Shown: positions 31,211-43,770, counted from the first letter of the stretch. The stretch: DNA of 64,000 nt from Halomonas urmiana (GCF_005780185.1 NZ_VBUI01000019.1:1-64000); one strand, 5' to 3'. Notes: generated by a model from the letters alone, not told the origin. A program made the numbers and translations.

Positions 31211-32191
31211 TCAACCGATCTGTCTTATCAGGTCCGCGAGGGCCTCTTGCGCCCGGTCCTGCCAGGGGCCGGGCAGGGCAGCGGCCCGCTCGAAGGCCAC
31301 TCGGGCCTCGCCGGTGTCTCCACGTTCACGGTGCAAGAGCCCCAGATTGAGCCAGGCAACGGCGAGATCGGGGGCCGCCTGCACGGCGTCCGCGAAGGCG
31401 TTCAGGGCGCCGTCGGCGTCGCCGACCGCATGGCGGGCGTTGCCCAGGGCGAAATGGCCCATGGCAAGCCTTGGATGGCGCTCCACCAGCGCCTCCCAGG
31501 CGGGCAGGGAGGCCTGGGCGCCCTGGGCGCGCTCGAAGTCGGCGATGGTGTCCAGGGCGTCCTGACCATCGCCGGTGGCCGGCAGCTCGCCTGGCGGCAA
31601 GGCGATGAAGGCCCAGCGGTCGCTGCGGGCCCAGGTGGCATCGAAGCGCTTGAAGGACTCGAGACGCGCCGGCTCCATGCCGCTGTGCAGGGTCAGTGTC
31701 TTCTCGTCACGATCGAAGCCGATGGCCACGGCGTAATGCCAGACCGGCCAGGCCGGCAGCGAGAGGTTCTGCATCACCACCACCGGGTGGCCGGCATCGA
31801 TCTCGGTCAGCAGGGCATCCAGTGTGCCGTCGATCCGGAAGGGGATGCGGCCCTGGCGGCGCACGGTGCCCAGCATCTCGGGCTGGACGCTGCCGTCTCG
31901 CCCGGGCAGGAAGACCTGGGGAATCAGGGTGTCGACCGTCACCGGCACGCCGGAGGCGTTGAGCACCATGGCCAGTGAGGCGGGGCCGCACTGGTAGTCG
32001 CGTTGCCCGTGGAAGGGCACATCCTCGAGGAGGGTCTGCTGGGGCAGGTGGCGCTGGGTAGACTCGGCCAGCCGAGGCGTACTGGCGCAGCCGGCCATCA
32101 CGAGCATCATCAGTGCCAATGCGAGAACGCCCGCGAGGCGGGCGTTCTGGAGGGCGGCACTGATACGATGCCTTTCAAGGCATGCCATCAT
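31211..32191 (-). CDS. PA2778-like C39-type cysteine peptidase with TPR tail
   Basis: This 326-residue putative lipoprotein/exported protein has a hydrophobic leader and lipobox-like MAGC (about residue 34). A C39-like peptidase domain follows (about 55-190) with the catalytic Cys in QRDYQCGPASLAMV and His in WPVWHYAVAIGFD. TPR-like repeats (about 215-310: HPRLAMGHFALGNARHAVGD, seen as AMGHFALGNARHA and AVAWLNLGLLHRE) come last. The pairing with a PA2779-like gene 13 bases upstream matches the Pseudomonas PA2778-PA2779 arrangement. A role in processing or export of a double-glycine-type or envelope peptide is conjecture; no bacteriocin gene was seen nearby. Confidence 0.82.
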   Translation of the reverse strand: MMACLERHRISAALQNARLAGVLALALMMLVMAGCASTPRLAESTQRHLPQQTLLEDVPFHGQRDYQCGPASLAMVLNASGVPVTVDTLIPQVFLPGRDGSVQPEMLGTVRRQGRIPFRIDGTLDALLTEIDAGHPVVVMQNLSLPAWPVWHYAVAIGFDRDEKTLTLHSGMEPARLESFKRFDATWARSDRWAFIALPPGELPATGDGQDALDTIADFERAQGAQASLPAWEALVERHPRLAMGHFALGNARHAVGDADGALNAFADAVQAAPDLAVAWLNLGLLHRERGDTGEARVAFERAAALPGPWQDRAQEALADLIRQIG

Positions 32192-32204
32192 GCAGGGTTG
32201 TCCC

Positions 32205-32603
32205 TCAGCGCGTGAAGGGGAAGACGTTGGTCAGGCCGAGGATATCGGTGACCAGCAGGATCACGAAGACGGCGAACAGGGCACCGACCACGCTGGCCCC
32301 GGCGGGCAGCTGCTCGAGCTGATCGGCCATCTGGGCGGCTTCTGCATCGGAGAGGGCCGCGACCCGAGCTTCCACTTCGGCGGGATCGACCCCCTGGGCC
32401 ACCAGCTGCTCCTGGACATCGTCACGGGCGAGGACGGCGTGGATGCGCTCACGATCGCCCTGGGACCGTTCGGCCTTCAGGACATCCTGGGTGGTGATCA
32501 GGTCGCTGCCCGGGCTCACTGGGGCCGCGGCCACCGGCAGGCTGCCCAGCACCAGGGCGGCGATCAGCAGCGGGCTCAGGTAACGGCAGATCTTCTTCAT
32601 CAT
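32205..32603 (-). CDS. PA2779-like small exported membrane protein
   Basis: This 132-residue protein has a signal peptide (1-28, ending PVAAAP). A conserved middle (RERIHAVLARDDVQEQLVAQGVDPAEVEARVAAL, seen as ERIHAVLARDDVQ and GVDPAEVEARV) lies before a C-terminal membrane helix (VVGALFAVFVILLVTDILGLTNVF). This is the PA2779 family pattern; its function is unknown and it is always paired with the PA2778-like peptidase. The pair is probably one transcript. Confidence 0.85.
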   Translation of the reverse strand: MMKKICRYLSPLLIAALVLGSLPVAAAPVSPGSDLITTQDVLKAERSQGDRERIHAVLARDDVQEQLVAQGVDPAEVEARVAALSDAEAAQMADQLEQLPAGASVVGALFAVFVILLVTDILGLTNVFPFTR

Positions 32604-32903
32604 GTCGGTGTTCCTTCTTCTTGGTTGGGCTTCCGGCTCCAGGCTTCGACGTACCTGCTTCCTTGCAGTCCGCCGAAACGATGCGATGCCTGCTCAGTAT
32701 AGGATGAAATGATGTGAAATTTCATGCCCTTGTGATGGGGGCTTGCTGATGGCGTGTTGCCCTTGTGGGAGCGATCGCTTGCGTCGCGATCCGGCGCGTA
32801 GCGGCGGTGGGGTTGTTCTGGGCGCCTGGCGGCGCCATCGCGATCTGAAGTCGGAGCGCCGATCCGTCGCTCCCACAGAAAGCATCGCTCCCACAGGAGG
32901 GCG
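32604..32903. repeat. Gap with GTGGGAGCG/CTCCCAC palindromic repeat
   Basis: 300 bases without a gene. 32762-32900 carries TGTGGGAGCGATCGCTTGCG, then GGCGGTGGGGTTGTTCTGGGCG, GGCGCCATCGCGATCTGAAG, and two CGCTCCCACAG units. It is the inverse of the elements at 12640-12765 and 37920-38010, and can fold end to end through GTGGGAGCG/CGCTCCCAC. Quoted blocks are contiguous pieces of at most 20 bases each or nearly so. Confidence 0.75.
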
Positions 32904-33962
32904 TTATCCGACCCGGTACGAGGAGGGCAGTTCGGCGAGCAGACCGCGTCCTCCGGCCAGCGTCAGCGCCAGGTCGTGCAGGCCGTCCCAGAGGGGCACT
33001 CTGCTGCCGCCCTTGATGGCCAGGTCCAGACGCTGGGCGAAGAGCAGCAGTTTGTGCAGCCGCTTCAGCGGCAGCCGGGCGATGGCCTGCTGGTAGGCGG
33101 GGCGGCGCTTCTCGAAGATCGGCGGCTTCTGGGCCTTGCAGGCATGCTCGAGGCTCTGGCCCTGATCCAGGTGCTGGTGCAGGGAGAGCAGGATGCGCAG
33201 CTCCCGGGCCAGGGCCCATAGCACGATGGGGGCCTCGACCCCCTCGCCGCGCAGGCCGGCCATGATGCGGGCGACGCGGGCGCGCTCGCCCTTGAGGCAG
33301 GCGTCCATCAGCGTGAAGACGTCGTAGCGGGCGCTATCCTCCACGCCGCCGGCGACCTCGTGAGGGCCGACCCGGGCGCCCGCGGGCAGCATCAGGGCCA
33401 GCTTCTGCAGTTCCTGGTCGGCGGCCAGCAGGTTGCCCTCGGTGCGCTCGCCGAGCAGGCGGGCGGCGTCGAGGTCCAGCGAGAGGCCATGACGACCGGC
33501 CCGGTCGCGCAGCCAGTAGCCCAGGCGCGAGGCGTCCACCGGCCAGACCGGCACGAACAGCCCGACCTTGTCGAGGGCCTTGAACCAGGCGCTCTTCTGC
33601 TCGCGATAGTCGAGCTTGCCGGTGGAGAGCAGCAGGACATCCTCGCCGTTCTGCAGGGTCTCGGCGTACTCGCGCAGCGCCTTGCCCCCCTCCTGGCCCG
33701 GCTTGCTGCTGCCCAGGCGTACCTCGATGAGGCGGCGCGTGGCGAACAGCGACAGGCTGGCGGCCGCCTCGGTCAGGCGGCCCCAGGCGAAGTTGGCCTC
33801 GACGTGCAGGATCTCGCGCTCCTCGACGCCTCCCTGGCGCGCCGCACGGCGCACGGCGTCGCAGGCCTCCATGTGCTGCAGCGGCTCCTCGCCGGCGACG
33901 ATCACCACCGGGGGCAGCTTCTTGGCCAGCGCATCCTCTAGCTTGTCGGCAAAGATCTTCAC
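32904..33962 (-). CDS. holA: DNA polymerase III subunit delta
   Basis: This 352-residue clamp-loader subunit opens beta clamps in the gamma/tau complex. It starts MKIFADKLEDAL and has the family features PVVIVAGEEPLQHMEA, the ATPase-like fold, LLADQELQKLAL (about 176-187) and AVARLPLKRLHKLL-type C-terminus (QQAIARLPLKRLHKLL). Length is near E. coli HolA (343). It stands in the conserved order leuS-lptE-holA. Confidence 0.93.
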   Translation of the reverse strand: MKIFADKLEDALAKKLPPVVIVAGEEPLQHMEACDAVRRAARQGGVEEREILHVEANFAWGRLTEAAASLSLFATRRLIEVRLGSSKPGQEGGKALREYAETLQNGEDVLLLSTGKLDYREQKSAWFKALDKVGLFVPVWPVDASRLGYWLRDRAGRHGLSLDLDAARLLGERTEGNLLAADQELQKLALMLPAGARVGPHEVAGGVEDSARYDVFTLMDACLKGERARVARIMAGLRGEGVEAPIVLWALARELRILLSLHQHLDQGQSLEHACKAQKPPIFEKRRPAYQQAIARLPLKRLHKLLLFAQRLDLAIKGGSRVPLWDGLHDLALTLAGGRGLLAELPSSYRVG

Positions 33963-34015
33963 GTTAGTACCTTCAAGACAGTCCCTTCACGACAGCACCT
34001 TCAATGCCTGTGCCC

Positions 34016-34507
34016 TCATGACTCGCTCAAGGCGCGCAGGCGGTCCAGCAGCTGCCGCGCCGCCTCGCCGCGCAGCCGCTCGCGGACCGTCTCACGCTCG
34101 GCGTCCTGGGCCAGCAGCTCGTCGTCGTTGATCGTCAGGCGTTCGCTGACTTCCAGGCGCTGCTGGTCGAGGAGGTAGGCGCCGTCGGCGCGCCGCTGGA
34201 CCGAGAACGGCACCCCGAGCGTCAGTTCCAGTTCGCGTGGCCCGCTGTCGAGCCCGCCCAGGCGCCGCTCGCTGAAGGCCTCGTTGCCCAGGGTGAGCAC
34301 CCTTGCGGCGTCGTCGTGCACCCGGGTGCCGGCGCCCTCGAGCCGCCGAGTGACCAGGCGGCGAAGCGCGGTCTCCGGCCCCGCTAGGGCCAGGGCATCG
34401 AGGCCCACCAGCGGCTGGTCGTAGCCGCGCAGGCGAAAGCCGCAGCCGGCGAGCGCCAGGGTGGCGCCGGCGGCGAGGCCGAGGCGCAGGAGGTGTCGGC
34501 GCTGCAT
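34016..34507 (-). CDS. lptE: LPS-assembly lipoprotein LptE
   Basis: This 163-residue outer-membrane lipoprotein forms the plug of the LptD translocon that inserts LPS. The signal ends with the lipobox LALAGC (Cys22) followed by GFRLRGY, the typical LptE start. It lies between leuS (41 bases upstream) and holA (53 bases downstream), the usual gammaproteobacterial order. Confidence 0.92.
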   Translation of the reverse strand: MQRRHLLRLGLAAGATLALAGCGFRLRGYDQPLVGLDALALAGPETALRRLVTRRLEGAGTRVHDDAARVLTLGNEAFSERRLGGLDSGPRELELTLGVPFSVQRRADGAYLLDQQRLEVSERLTINDDELLAQDAERETVRERLRGEAARQLLDRLRALSES

Positions 34508-34548
34508 GGGTCAGTCTCCCGTCTGACGCGATGAAGGGGGCGTGGCGA

Positions 34549-37898
<3,350 letters not shown>

Positions 37899-38019
37899 GG
37901 AGGTTGCCTCCCACAGGGGGCACATTTTGTGGGAGCGACGGTTCGGCGCTCCGACTTCAGATCGCGATGGCGCCGCCAGGCGCCCGGGACAACCCCACCA
38001 CCATCGCCCTACAATCGCC
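37899..38019. repeat. Dispersed GTGGGAGCG / GATCGCGATGGCGCC element
   Basis: CTCCCACAGG, a short spacer, TGTGGGAGCGACGG, then GCTCCGACTTCAGATCGCGA and TGGCGCCGCCAGGCGCCCGG, then GACAACCCCACCACC. It is nearly identical to the second copy at 12718-12765 and inverse to 32790-32860. It fills the gap between two convergent genes and may act as a transcription-stop or RNA-stability element. Confidence 0.78.
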
Positions 38020-39363
38020 CTACAGCAGGCGCTCCATGAGCAGGATCGCGACCAGGACCAGCCCGGTCATGGTCGCGGCGTAGCCGAGGTTCTGGCGCAT
38101 CATCCCGGTGGCGCTGACCCCGTAGCGTCCCTGCAGGGAGAGGTTGATGCCCGACAGTGGCCCGACGCTGGTGCCCACGGCCCAGGAGGCGAGGGCCACG
38201 AAGGCGAACAGAGTCTGGTCCTGGGCATCGAGGTCGAGCATCGAGGCCAGCACCGAGACGCCGATGATCGGGTGCAGGCCGGCCACGGCGCTCGCCACGA
38301 TGGCCAGGAAGCTGGCCATGGCCTGCGCCGGGCCGAAGTCGGTGAACAGCGTCCAGTCGCTGTCGGTGGCGGCGTCGATGAAGGTCGAGAGCCCCACGGT
38401 CAAGAGCCCCGCACAGAGGAACAGCGAGATCTCGCCGCGCATCGCCGGCAGTCGGGTGATGGCGTGCCGGTGAACGCGCTGGCGTGTCCAATGCAGGCCC
38501 CGGGGCAGGTTGGCGAGCAGCGCCATCCCGGGCATCAGGAAGGTGATGATGCTGACGATGGAGAGCTCTGGCGTCAGGCCATAGTGGAACACCATCACCA
38601 TGGCCGCCATGCTCACCGGCATCAGCAGGCTGCGCGGTGACAGCGAGAAGCCGGCGGTGTCGGCCAGCTCGAAGCGGTGCGAGAGCTCGCCGACCGTCAG
38701 TATCCCCGCGGCCATGGCCAGCGGCAGCCCGAAGGCCAGGATCGTGGCGTAGTGCATCTCGGGGGCCAGGGTCATCACCACCCCCATGGAGGCGAAGAAG
38801 GGCGACCAGAGGGCGGCGCTGGAGAGGCCGCGATTGAGGCCGAGCAGCTGCGGCGTGGTCAGCGGGCCGCGTCGCTCCAGGCGATCGCCGACCATGAAGA
38901 CCGTGGAGAGGTTGAGGATCGAACCGAGCAGGTGCACGCCCAGCCAGGTGCCGAGCACGCCTCGGGCGCCGGTCAGGGCCTTGCCGGGCGGGCGCGAGCG
39001 GCCGCGCAGGTTGCCGATCAGGCCGATGAAACTGACCCCCACCAGCATCGCGACCACGAAGGTATTGCCATCGAGGATGCCCGGCCAGTCGACCTCGGCG
39101 CCCTGCCAGAGCTCTGCCAGTGCCAGCAGCGTCAGGCCGATCACGGCCAGCAGGCCCGCCTGTCGCCTCGTGCGGCGTGGAATATCCCGCCACAGCAGCG
39201 CCGTCGCCAGCCACAGGCAGTAGCTCACCAGATGATTCAAGGTAACGAGTCCGGTGAACGTCAGGATCTGCGTCAACAGTCCGGTGAGGATCAGGCCGCC
39301 GGCCAGGGCATGACGGAGGCTGATCTCGCCGGAAGCCGACTCAGAGGCGGTGGGCGGCGACAT
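38020..39363 (-). CDS. Polytopic inner-membrane protein, probable ion-transporter-type permease
   Basis: This is about 447 residues from ATG at 39363 (MSPPTASESASG); ATG at 39393 is an alternative, and neither has a strong ribosome site. Ten to twelve hydrophobic segments are seen. The second half contains GLHPIIGVSVLAS and SWAVGTSVGPLSGINLSLQ, a re-entrant-like glycine/serine loop that recalls ion-transporter superfamily permeases. I cannot name the family. It is downstream of the GlxA-type regulator in the same direction with a 162-base gap, so it could be the transporter of the catabolic cluster or an unrelated gene. Confidence 0.6.
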   Translation of the reverse strand: MSPPTASESASGEISLRHALAGGLILTGLLTQILTFTGLVTLNHLVSYCLWLATALLWRDIPRRTRRQAGLLAVIGLTLLALAELWQGAEVDWPGILDGNTFVVAMLVGVSFIGLIGNLRGRSRPPGKALTGARGVLGTWLGVHLLGSILNLSTVFMVGDRLERRGPLTTPQLLGLNRGLSSAALWSPFFASMGVVMTLAPEMHYATILAFGLPLAMAAGILTVGELSHRFELADTAGFSLSPRSLLMPVSMAAMVMVFHYGLTPELSIVSIITFLMPGMALLANLPRGLHWTRQRVHRHAITRLPAMRGEISLFLCAGLLTVGLSTFIDAATDSDWTLFTDFGPAQAMASFLAIVASAVAGLHPIIGVSVLASMLDLDAQDQTLFAFVALASWAVGTSVGPLSGINLSLQGRYGVSATGMMRQNLGYAATMTGLVLVAILLMERLL

Positions 39364-39525
39364 GGTTTTACCGAGTGGCGAAAAGGCTTGCATGCTAAGC
39401 AAGATGTCCACCCACCTCAAGACGAAGGCGGGAAGGGCCCAGAAATAGCTAGGCTCGTTGCTGACGCACCCATGCACGTCCTGCCTCCCTTTGGATCGTC
39501 GAGCCTGGCAACAACCAGCGTTTCC

Positions 39526-40536
39526 CTAGATGCGGTGGGGTAGGTGGCGCACCGGCAGCACCGGCGCATCCCGGGACTGGAGGCGGTCTTGGCTTGGCGC
39601 GCAGCCGAAGAAACGCCGATAGGCGCGGGAGAAGTGCTCCAGGGAGCCGAAGCCGGCGCTGGCGGCTACCTCGGCTACGCTGAGATCGGTCTGCTGCAGC
39701 AGGCGGTGGGCGCGGTTGATGCGCAGCCAGAGGTAATAGCGCTTTGGCGTGACGCCCAGCTCGGCTTTGAAGCGTCGCTCGAGTTGGCGCACCGAGAGTC
39801 CCACCTCGGCGGCCAGCTCGGCGCTGGACAGTGGCGCCTCGATCGCCCGGCGCATGAGCCGGATGATCCGGCGCATCTGGGCAGAGGTCTGGGGCTGGTG
39901 CTCCGGGGCGGCTGCCAGCTGGGCGGTGCCCCCCGGGCGCTGTCGACGCTCCAGCAGGTGGTTGCGCAGCTCCTCCATCAGCGGCGCCTCCACCCGGTCG
40001 GCTAGCCAGGCCAGCATCATGTCGAGCACCGCCGTGCCCCCGGCGCAGGTCAGGCGGGCGCCGCCCAGGGTGTAGAGTTCGCCCACGGCCTCCACCCGGG
40101 GATAGAGCTCGCGGAAGCCCTCCAGGTTGTCCCAGTGCACCGCGGCGCGCTCGCCATCGAGCAGCCCCGCCGCGGCCAGCACCTCACTGCCCATCTCGAT
40201 ACCGCCCAGCTGGACGCCGGCGGCGGCGCAGTGGCGCAGCCACATGGCCAGGGGGCGGTCGTCGGTGAGCGCCTTGGTCTCGAAGCTGGCCAACACCAGC
40301 ACCCCGTCCAGTTCGGTGGGCGCCGGCCAGTCGACCGCCACCCCCAGGGGCACGCCGTTGGAGGCGGGCACCGTCGGCTCGCCGCCCAGCAGCCGCCACT
40401 CGAAGCGCGGTTCCTGGGCCAGCCAGTTGACGATGAACAGCGGATCCAGCAGCGCCCCCAGGCCGGCGAAGGAGAACTGCGGCAGCAGCAGGATGCCGAG
40501 CCGATAGGGGGGCGAGGCGGCAGGGGTGTCGGGCAT
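39526..40536 (-). CDS. GlxA/GbdR-type transcriptional regulator (DJ-1/PfpI domain plus AraC HTH)
   Basis: This 336-residue protein has an N-terminal amidotransferase-like domain (about 10-200) with the sequence GSEVLAAAGLLDGERAAVHW, as units GSEVLAAAGLLDG and ERAAVHW, where the nucleophile Cys is absent, as in GbdR-like regulators. A C-terminal AraC HTH follows (about 225-325: SAELAAEVGLSVRQLERRFKA as LAAEVGLSVRQLERRF; SVAEVAASAGFGSLEHFSRAY as VAASAGFGSLEHFSRAYR). Known members (GbdR, CdhR, SouR) sense quaternary amines or their products. It is the last gene but one of the catabolic operon, 9 bases after the aldolase start, so autoregulation with the operon is likely. The ligand is unproven. 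Confidence 0.85.
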   Translation of the reverse strand: MPDTPAASPPYRLGILLLPQFSFAGLGALLDPLFIVNWLAQEPRFEWRLLGGEPTVPASNGVPLGVAVDWPAPTELDGVLVLASFETKALTDDRPLAMWLRHCAAAGVQLGGIEMGSEVLAAAGLLDGERAAVHWDNLEGFRELYPRVEAVGELYTLGGARLTCAGGTAVLDMMLAWLADRVEAPLMEELRNHLLERRQRPGGTAQLAAAPEHQPQTSAQMRRIIRLMRRAIEAPLSSAELAAEVGLSVRQLERRFKAELGVTPKRYYLWLRINRAHRLLQQTDLSVAEVAASAGFGSLEHFSRAYRRFFGCAPSQDRLQSRDAPVLPVRHLPHRI

Positions 40537-40545
40537 GGCGCGATC

Positions 40546-41280
40546 TCAGTTCCGGTAGTCGTCGCCCTCCTTGTCGAGCAGGCGCATCAGCGCCGCGAAG
40601 TGGGCCTGGGGGGCGCCCGCCCAAGCATAGTCGTCCCACTGGGCGGCGGTCTTGCGGGCGACCTCGGGGGCCACCGGCGCCAGCGGCAGGCCGCTGGCTC
40701 GGGCCACCAGGTAGGAGCGGCAGGCGCGCTCGAAATAATAGAGGTTATCGAAGGCTTCGGCGACATCGGCGCCGGTGGCCAGCACGCCGTGGTTGCCCAG
40801 CAGCAGGATCGGCGCCTCGCCGGCCAGACGGCCGAGGCGTTCCGCCTCGTCACCCAGGCCCATGCCGTCGAAGCCGTGGTCGACCACCATGCGCTCGAAG
40901 AAGCGCATGGCATTCTGCTCCACCGGCGGCAGCTCGGGAGCCTCCAGGCACGCCAGGGCGGTGGCGTACAGCGAGTGGGTGTGCAGGATGCAGCCCACCT
41001 CGCGGCCTTGGCGGTGCATGGCGCCGTGGATGGCCCAGGCGGTGGGGTCGAGCCCCGCGGGACGTTCGCCGCCCCGGGCCTCGACCTCCAGCAGGTCGCT
41101 GGCGCGCAGCTCGGCGAAGTGGCGACCCGCCGGGTTGATCAAGAAGCGCTCGCCGCCCTCGGCGGTGGCCAGGCTGCAATGGTTGGCGGTGGCCTCGTGT
41201 AGGTCCAGGCGGGCTAACCAGCGGAAGGCGCAGGCTAGCTGCTCCCGGGGCGTGCCCGGGATCTCGGGGATTTCGCTCAT
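40546..41280 (-). CDS. Class II aldolase/adducin-family protein
   Basis: This 244-residue protein has the zinc site of the family: HTHS (about 99-102, CILHTHSLYA) and a later LLGNHGVLATG His (about 163). The N-terminal ATANHCSLA and LINPAGRHFAEL elements are also typical. Such enzymes cleave or decarboxylate/isomerise sugar-phosphate-like substrates, but many members of catabolic clusters act on hydroxy-acids. The substrate here is unknown. It is tightly packed between the regulator (9 bases) and the aldehyde dehydrogenase (14 bases). Confidence 0.82.
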   Translation of the reverse strand: MSEIPEIPGTPREQLACAFRWLARLDLHEATANHCSLATAEGGERFLINPAGRHFAELRASDLLEVEARGGERPAGLDPTAWAIHGAMHRQGREVGCILHTHSLYATALACLEAPELPPVEQNAMRFFERMVVDHGFDGMGLGDEAERLGRLAGEAPILLLGNHGVLATGADVAEAFDNLYYFERACRSYLVARASGLPLAPVAPEVARKTAAQWDDYAWAGAPQAHFAALMRLLDKEGDDYRN

Positions 41281-41294
41281 GATGGGCTCCTTGC

Positions 41295-42779
41295 TCAGTA
41301 GTGGATCCAGCGGGTCTTCAGGGCCATGTACTTGTGCATGCCGGCCAGCTCGTAGTCGCGGCCGATGCCGGACTGCTTCATGCCGCCGAAGGGCGTCTGA
41401 GGGCTCACGGCGTCTACGCCGTTGACCGTCACGGTGCCCGCCTGCAAGTCATCGCAGAGCCGATGGGCTCGGCTCAGGTCGGTGGTCCATAGCGAGGCGG
41501 CCAGGCCGTATCGGCTATCGTTGGCGAGTGCCACGCCTTCGGCCTCGTCACTGAAGCGGCTCACCGCCAGCACCGGGCCGAAGATCTCCTCGCGGAATAG
41601 CCGGTGTTCGGGGATGACCCCAGTGAACACCGTGGGGGCGATAAAGAGCTCGCCGCCGGCCGTCTTCAGCGATTCGCCGCCATGGCGCAGGGTAGCCTCT
41701 TGCCGGCCGATGGCCAGGTAATCGCAGACCCGGTCGAACTGGGCGCGGCTGACCAGCGGGCCTAGCCGGGTGGCCGGGTCCAGGGGATCGCCGGGGACCA
41801 GGTCCACCAGGCGCGCGTCCAGGGCTGCGAGGAAGGCGTCGTGGATGCCGTCCTGGAGCAGCAGGCGAGAGTGGGCCGAGCACACCTGGCCGGCATGGGT
41901 GAAGATCCCCGCCACCGCGGCGTCCACCGCCGCTTCCAGGTCGGGGCAGTCCCCGAAGATCACAAGTGGACTCTTGCCACCGCACTCCAGCCACACCGGC
42001 TTCATGTTCGACTCCCCGGCATAGACCAGGAAGCGCTTGCCGATCTCGGTGGAGCCGGTGAAACCCAGGGCATCCACGTCGCCGTGGCGGCCCAAGGCCT
42101 CACCGGCCAGGTGGCCATGGCCCGGCACCACGTTGAGTACTCCCGTGGGAAGCCCGGCCATATCGCACAGCTCGGCCAGGCGCAGAGCAGAGAGCGAGGA
42201 TTCCTCGGCGGGCTTGAGCACCAGGCTATTGCCCGCGGCCAGCGCCGGGGCGAGCTTGACGGCGGCGTTGTGCAGCGGATAGTTCCAGGGCACCACGGCA
42301 CCCACCACGCCGAGCGGCTCGTGGGTGACGGTGGCCTGGACGCCGGCCGGCGAGGGCGCGACCCGGTCATAGACTTTGTCCTGCAGCTCGCCGTACCAGT
42401 CGAAGAGCACCGCGGCCTCCTCGGCGTCATCCAGGGCTTCGCTGATGCACTTGCCGGCCTCCAGGCTGTCGAGCAGGGCCAGCTCCTCGCGGTGGATGCG
42501 AATCTCGGTGGCGATGGCCAGCATCACCCGGCGCCGCTCGGCGGGCTCGGCCCGGGCCCAGTCGCCGGCGACAAAGGCCGTCCGGGCGGCGGCCACGGCG
42601 CGGTCCACGTCGGCCGCGTCGCAGGCGGCGATAACGGCAGCCGGGGTGCCGGTCATGGGGTTGATGGAGTCCAGGGTGGCGGCCCCTGCGGCGGGGCAGC
42701 GGCGTCCGTCGATCCAGGCGTGGCCGTCGACCTCGAGGGCCGCGGCTCGGCGCTTCCAGTCATTATGGGTCAAGGGCAT
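41295..42779 (-). CDS. NAD(P)-dependent aldehyde dehydrogenase
   Basis: This 494-residue enzyme has the family motifs PWNYPL, GFTGSTEIG (about 230-238), the general base Glu in WLECGGKSPL and the catalytic Cys in HAGQVCSAHSRL. The C-terminal EEIFGPVLAV and FGGMKQSGIGRDYE are of the BetB/PuuC type. It would oxidise an aldehyde made by the GMC dehydrogenase or released by the Rieske system. Its resemblance to betaine-aldehyde or aminoaldehyde dehydrogenases suits a quaternary amine route, but the substrate is not settled. Confidence 0.9.
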   Translation of the reverse strand: MPLTHNDWKRRAAALEVDGHAWIDGRRCPAAGAATLDSINPMTGTPAAVIAACDAADVDRAVAAARTAFVAGDWARAEPAERRRVMLAIATEIRIHREELALLDSLEAGKCISEALDDAEEAAVLFDWYGELQDKVYDRVAPSPAGVQATVTHEPLGVVGAVVPWNYPLHNAAVKLAPALAAGNSLVLKPAEESSLSALRLAELCDMAGLPTGVLNVVPGHGHLAGEALGRHGDVDALGFTGSTEIGKRFLVYAGESNMKPVWLECGGKSPLVIFGDCPDLEAAVDAAVAGIFTHAGQVCSAHSRLLLQDGIHDAFLAALDARLVDLVPGDPLDPATRLGPLVSRAQFDRVCDYLAIGRQEATLRHGGESLKTAGGELFIAPTVFTGVIPEHRLFREEIFGPVLAVSRFSDEAEGVALANDSRYGLAASLWTTDLSRAHRLCDDLQAGTVTVNGVDAVSPQTPFGGMKQSGIGRDYELAGMHKYMALKTRWIHY

Positions 42780-42809
42780 GGGGTTTCCTCGTTGTCTTGG
42801 GTCGGGGGT

Positions 42810-43760
42810 TCAGAGGTCGAGCACGAGACGTGCTCCCGCGGGGCGGGAGACGCAGGCATAGAGGGTGTCGTTGGCGGCCTTCTCGGTGTCGTCCTGGAGG
42901 ACGTCGCGGTGGTCCACGGCGCCCTCGATCACGCCGCAGGCGCAGGTGCCGCAGGCGCCTTCCCCGCACAGGGTGGGCGGGGCGACGCCGGCGCGGGCGA
43001 GGCCCTCGATCAGCGGTTCGTCGGGGGCCAGGGTGAGGGTCCGCTCGCTACGCGCCAGCACGACCTCGCACTGGCCGTCCCGGGGCGTGGTGTCCGGCGC
43101 CGCGCCGCGGAAGCGCTCCAGGCGCAGGCAGCCCGCCGGCCAGGCGTCGGCCTCCGCCTCCAGGGCGGCGAGCAGGCCCTCCGGGCCGCAGGCATGGATC
43201 CGGGTGTCGGCGTCCACCTCGCCGACCAGCTCGGCCACCTCGGCGCGGCCGTCCCGGGCGGAGACGTGCAGGCGCAGCGCGCCCTCGGGCAGCAGGGCGG
43301 CGAGTTCGTCGGCGAAGGCGGCGTCCGCCTCCCGGCGCACCAGATAGTGAACCTCCGGCGTCACGCCTCGGGCGCACAGTCGCCGGGCCATGGCCACCAG
43401 CGGGGTGATGCCGATGCCGCCGCCGACCAGCAGCTGGCGGCCGCCGGTCTCGTCCAGCGGGAAGCGGTCCCGGGGCGTCGAGGCGGCGAGCGCGAGCCCT
43501 TCCCGGGCCTCGTCGGCCAGGAAGGTCGAGCCGCCCCGGGAGTCGGGCTCGCGCAGCACGCCCAGGCGATAGCGGCCGTCGGCACCGTCGTCGAGCAGCG
43601 AGTAGTGTCGGGCGAGCCCGCCCGGCAGCTCGAGCTCTAGGTGCGCCCCGGCCGGGGCCGGCGGTAGTTCTTTGCCGTCGGCGGCCTCGAGGGTCAGCTC
43701 GACGACGGACGGGGTCAGGCGGCGGTGACGGGTCAGGATCAGCGACAGGCGATCGGACAT
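42810..43760 (-). CDS. Rieske oxygenase reductase (PDR/VanB family; FMN/NAD domain plus 2Fe-2S ferredoxin)
   Basis: This 316-residue protein has a flavin domain with RHYSLLDD (about 51-58). An NAD-binding domain with GGGIGITPLVAMAR (about 112-125) follows. The C-terminal plant-type ferredoxin has CGEGACGTC and a distant Cys in YACVSRPAG. This is the electron-transfer partner of a Rieske oxygenase, as in CntB, GbcB and VanB. The oxygenase alpha subunit is encoded four genes upstream in the same operon. It sits between the aldehyde and GMC dehydrogenases with 30- and 10-base gaps. Confidence 0.9.
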   Translation of the reverse strand: MSDRLSLILTRHRRLTPSVVELTLEAADGKELPPAPAGAHLELELPGGLARHYSLLDDGADGRYRLGVLREPDSRGGSTFLADEAREGLALAASTPRDRFPLDETGGRQLLVGGGIGITPLVAMARRLCARGVTPEVHYLVRREADAAFADELAALLPEGALRLHVSARDGRAEVAELVGEVDADTRIHACGPEGLLAALEAEADAWPAGCLRLERFRGAAPDTTPRDGQCEVVLARSERTLTLAPDEPLIEGLARAGVAPPTLCGEGACGTCACGVIEGAVDHRDVLQDDTEKAANDTLYACVSRPAGARLVLDL

Positions 43761-43770
43761 GGGAACCTCC

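Noticed and set aside
41841..43640. 599-codon plus-strand frame opposite the aldehyde dehydrogenase and reductase
   Set aside because: It is an antisense shadow crossing two real genes, with no motifs.
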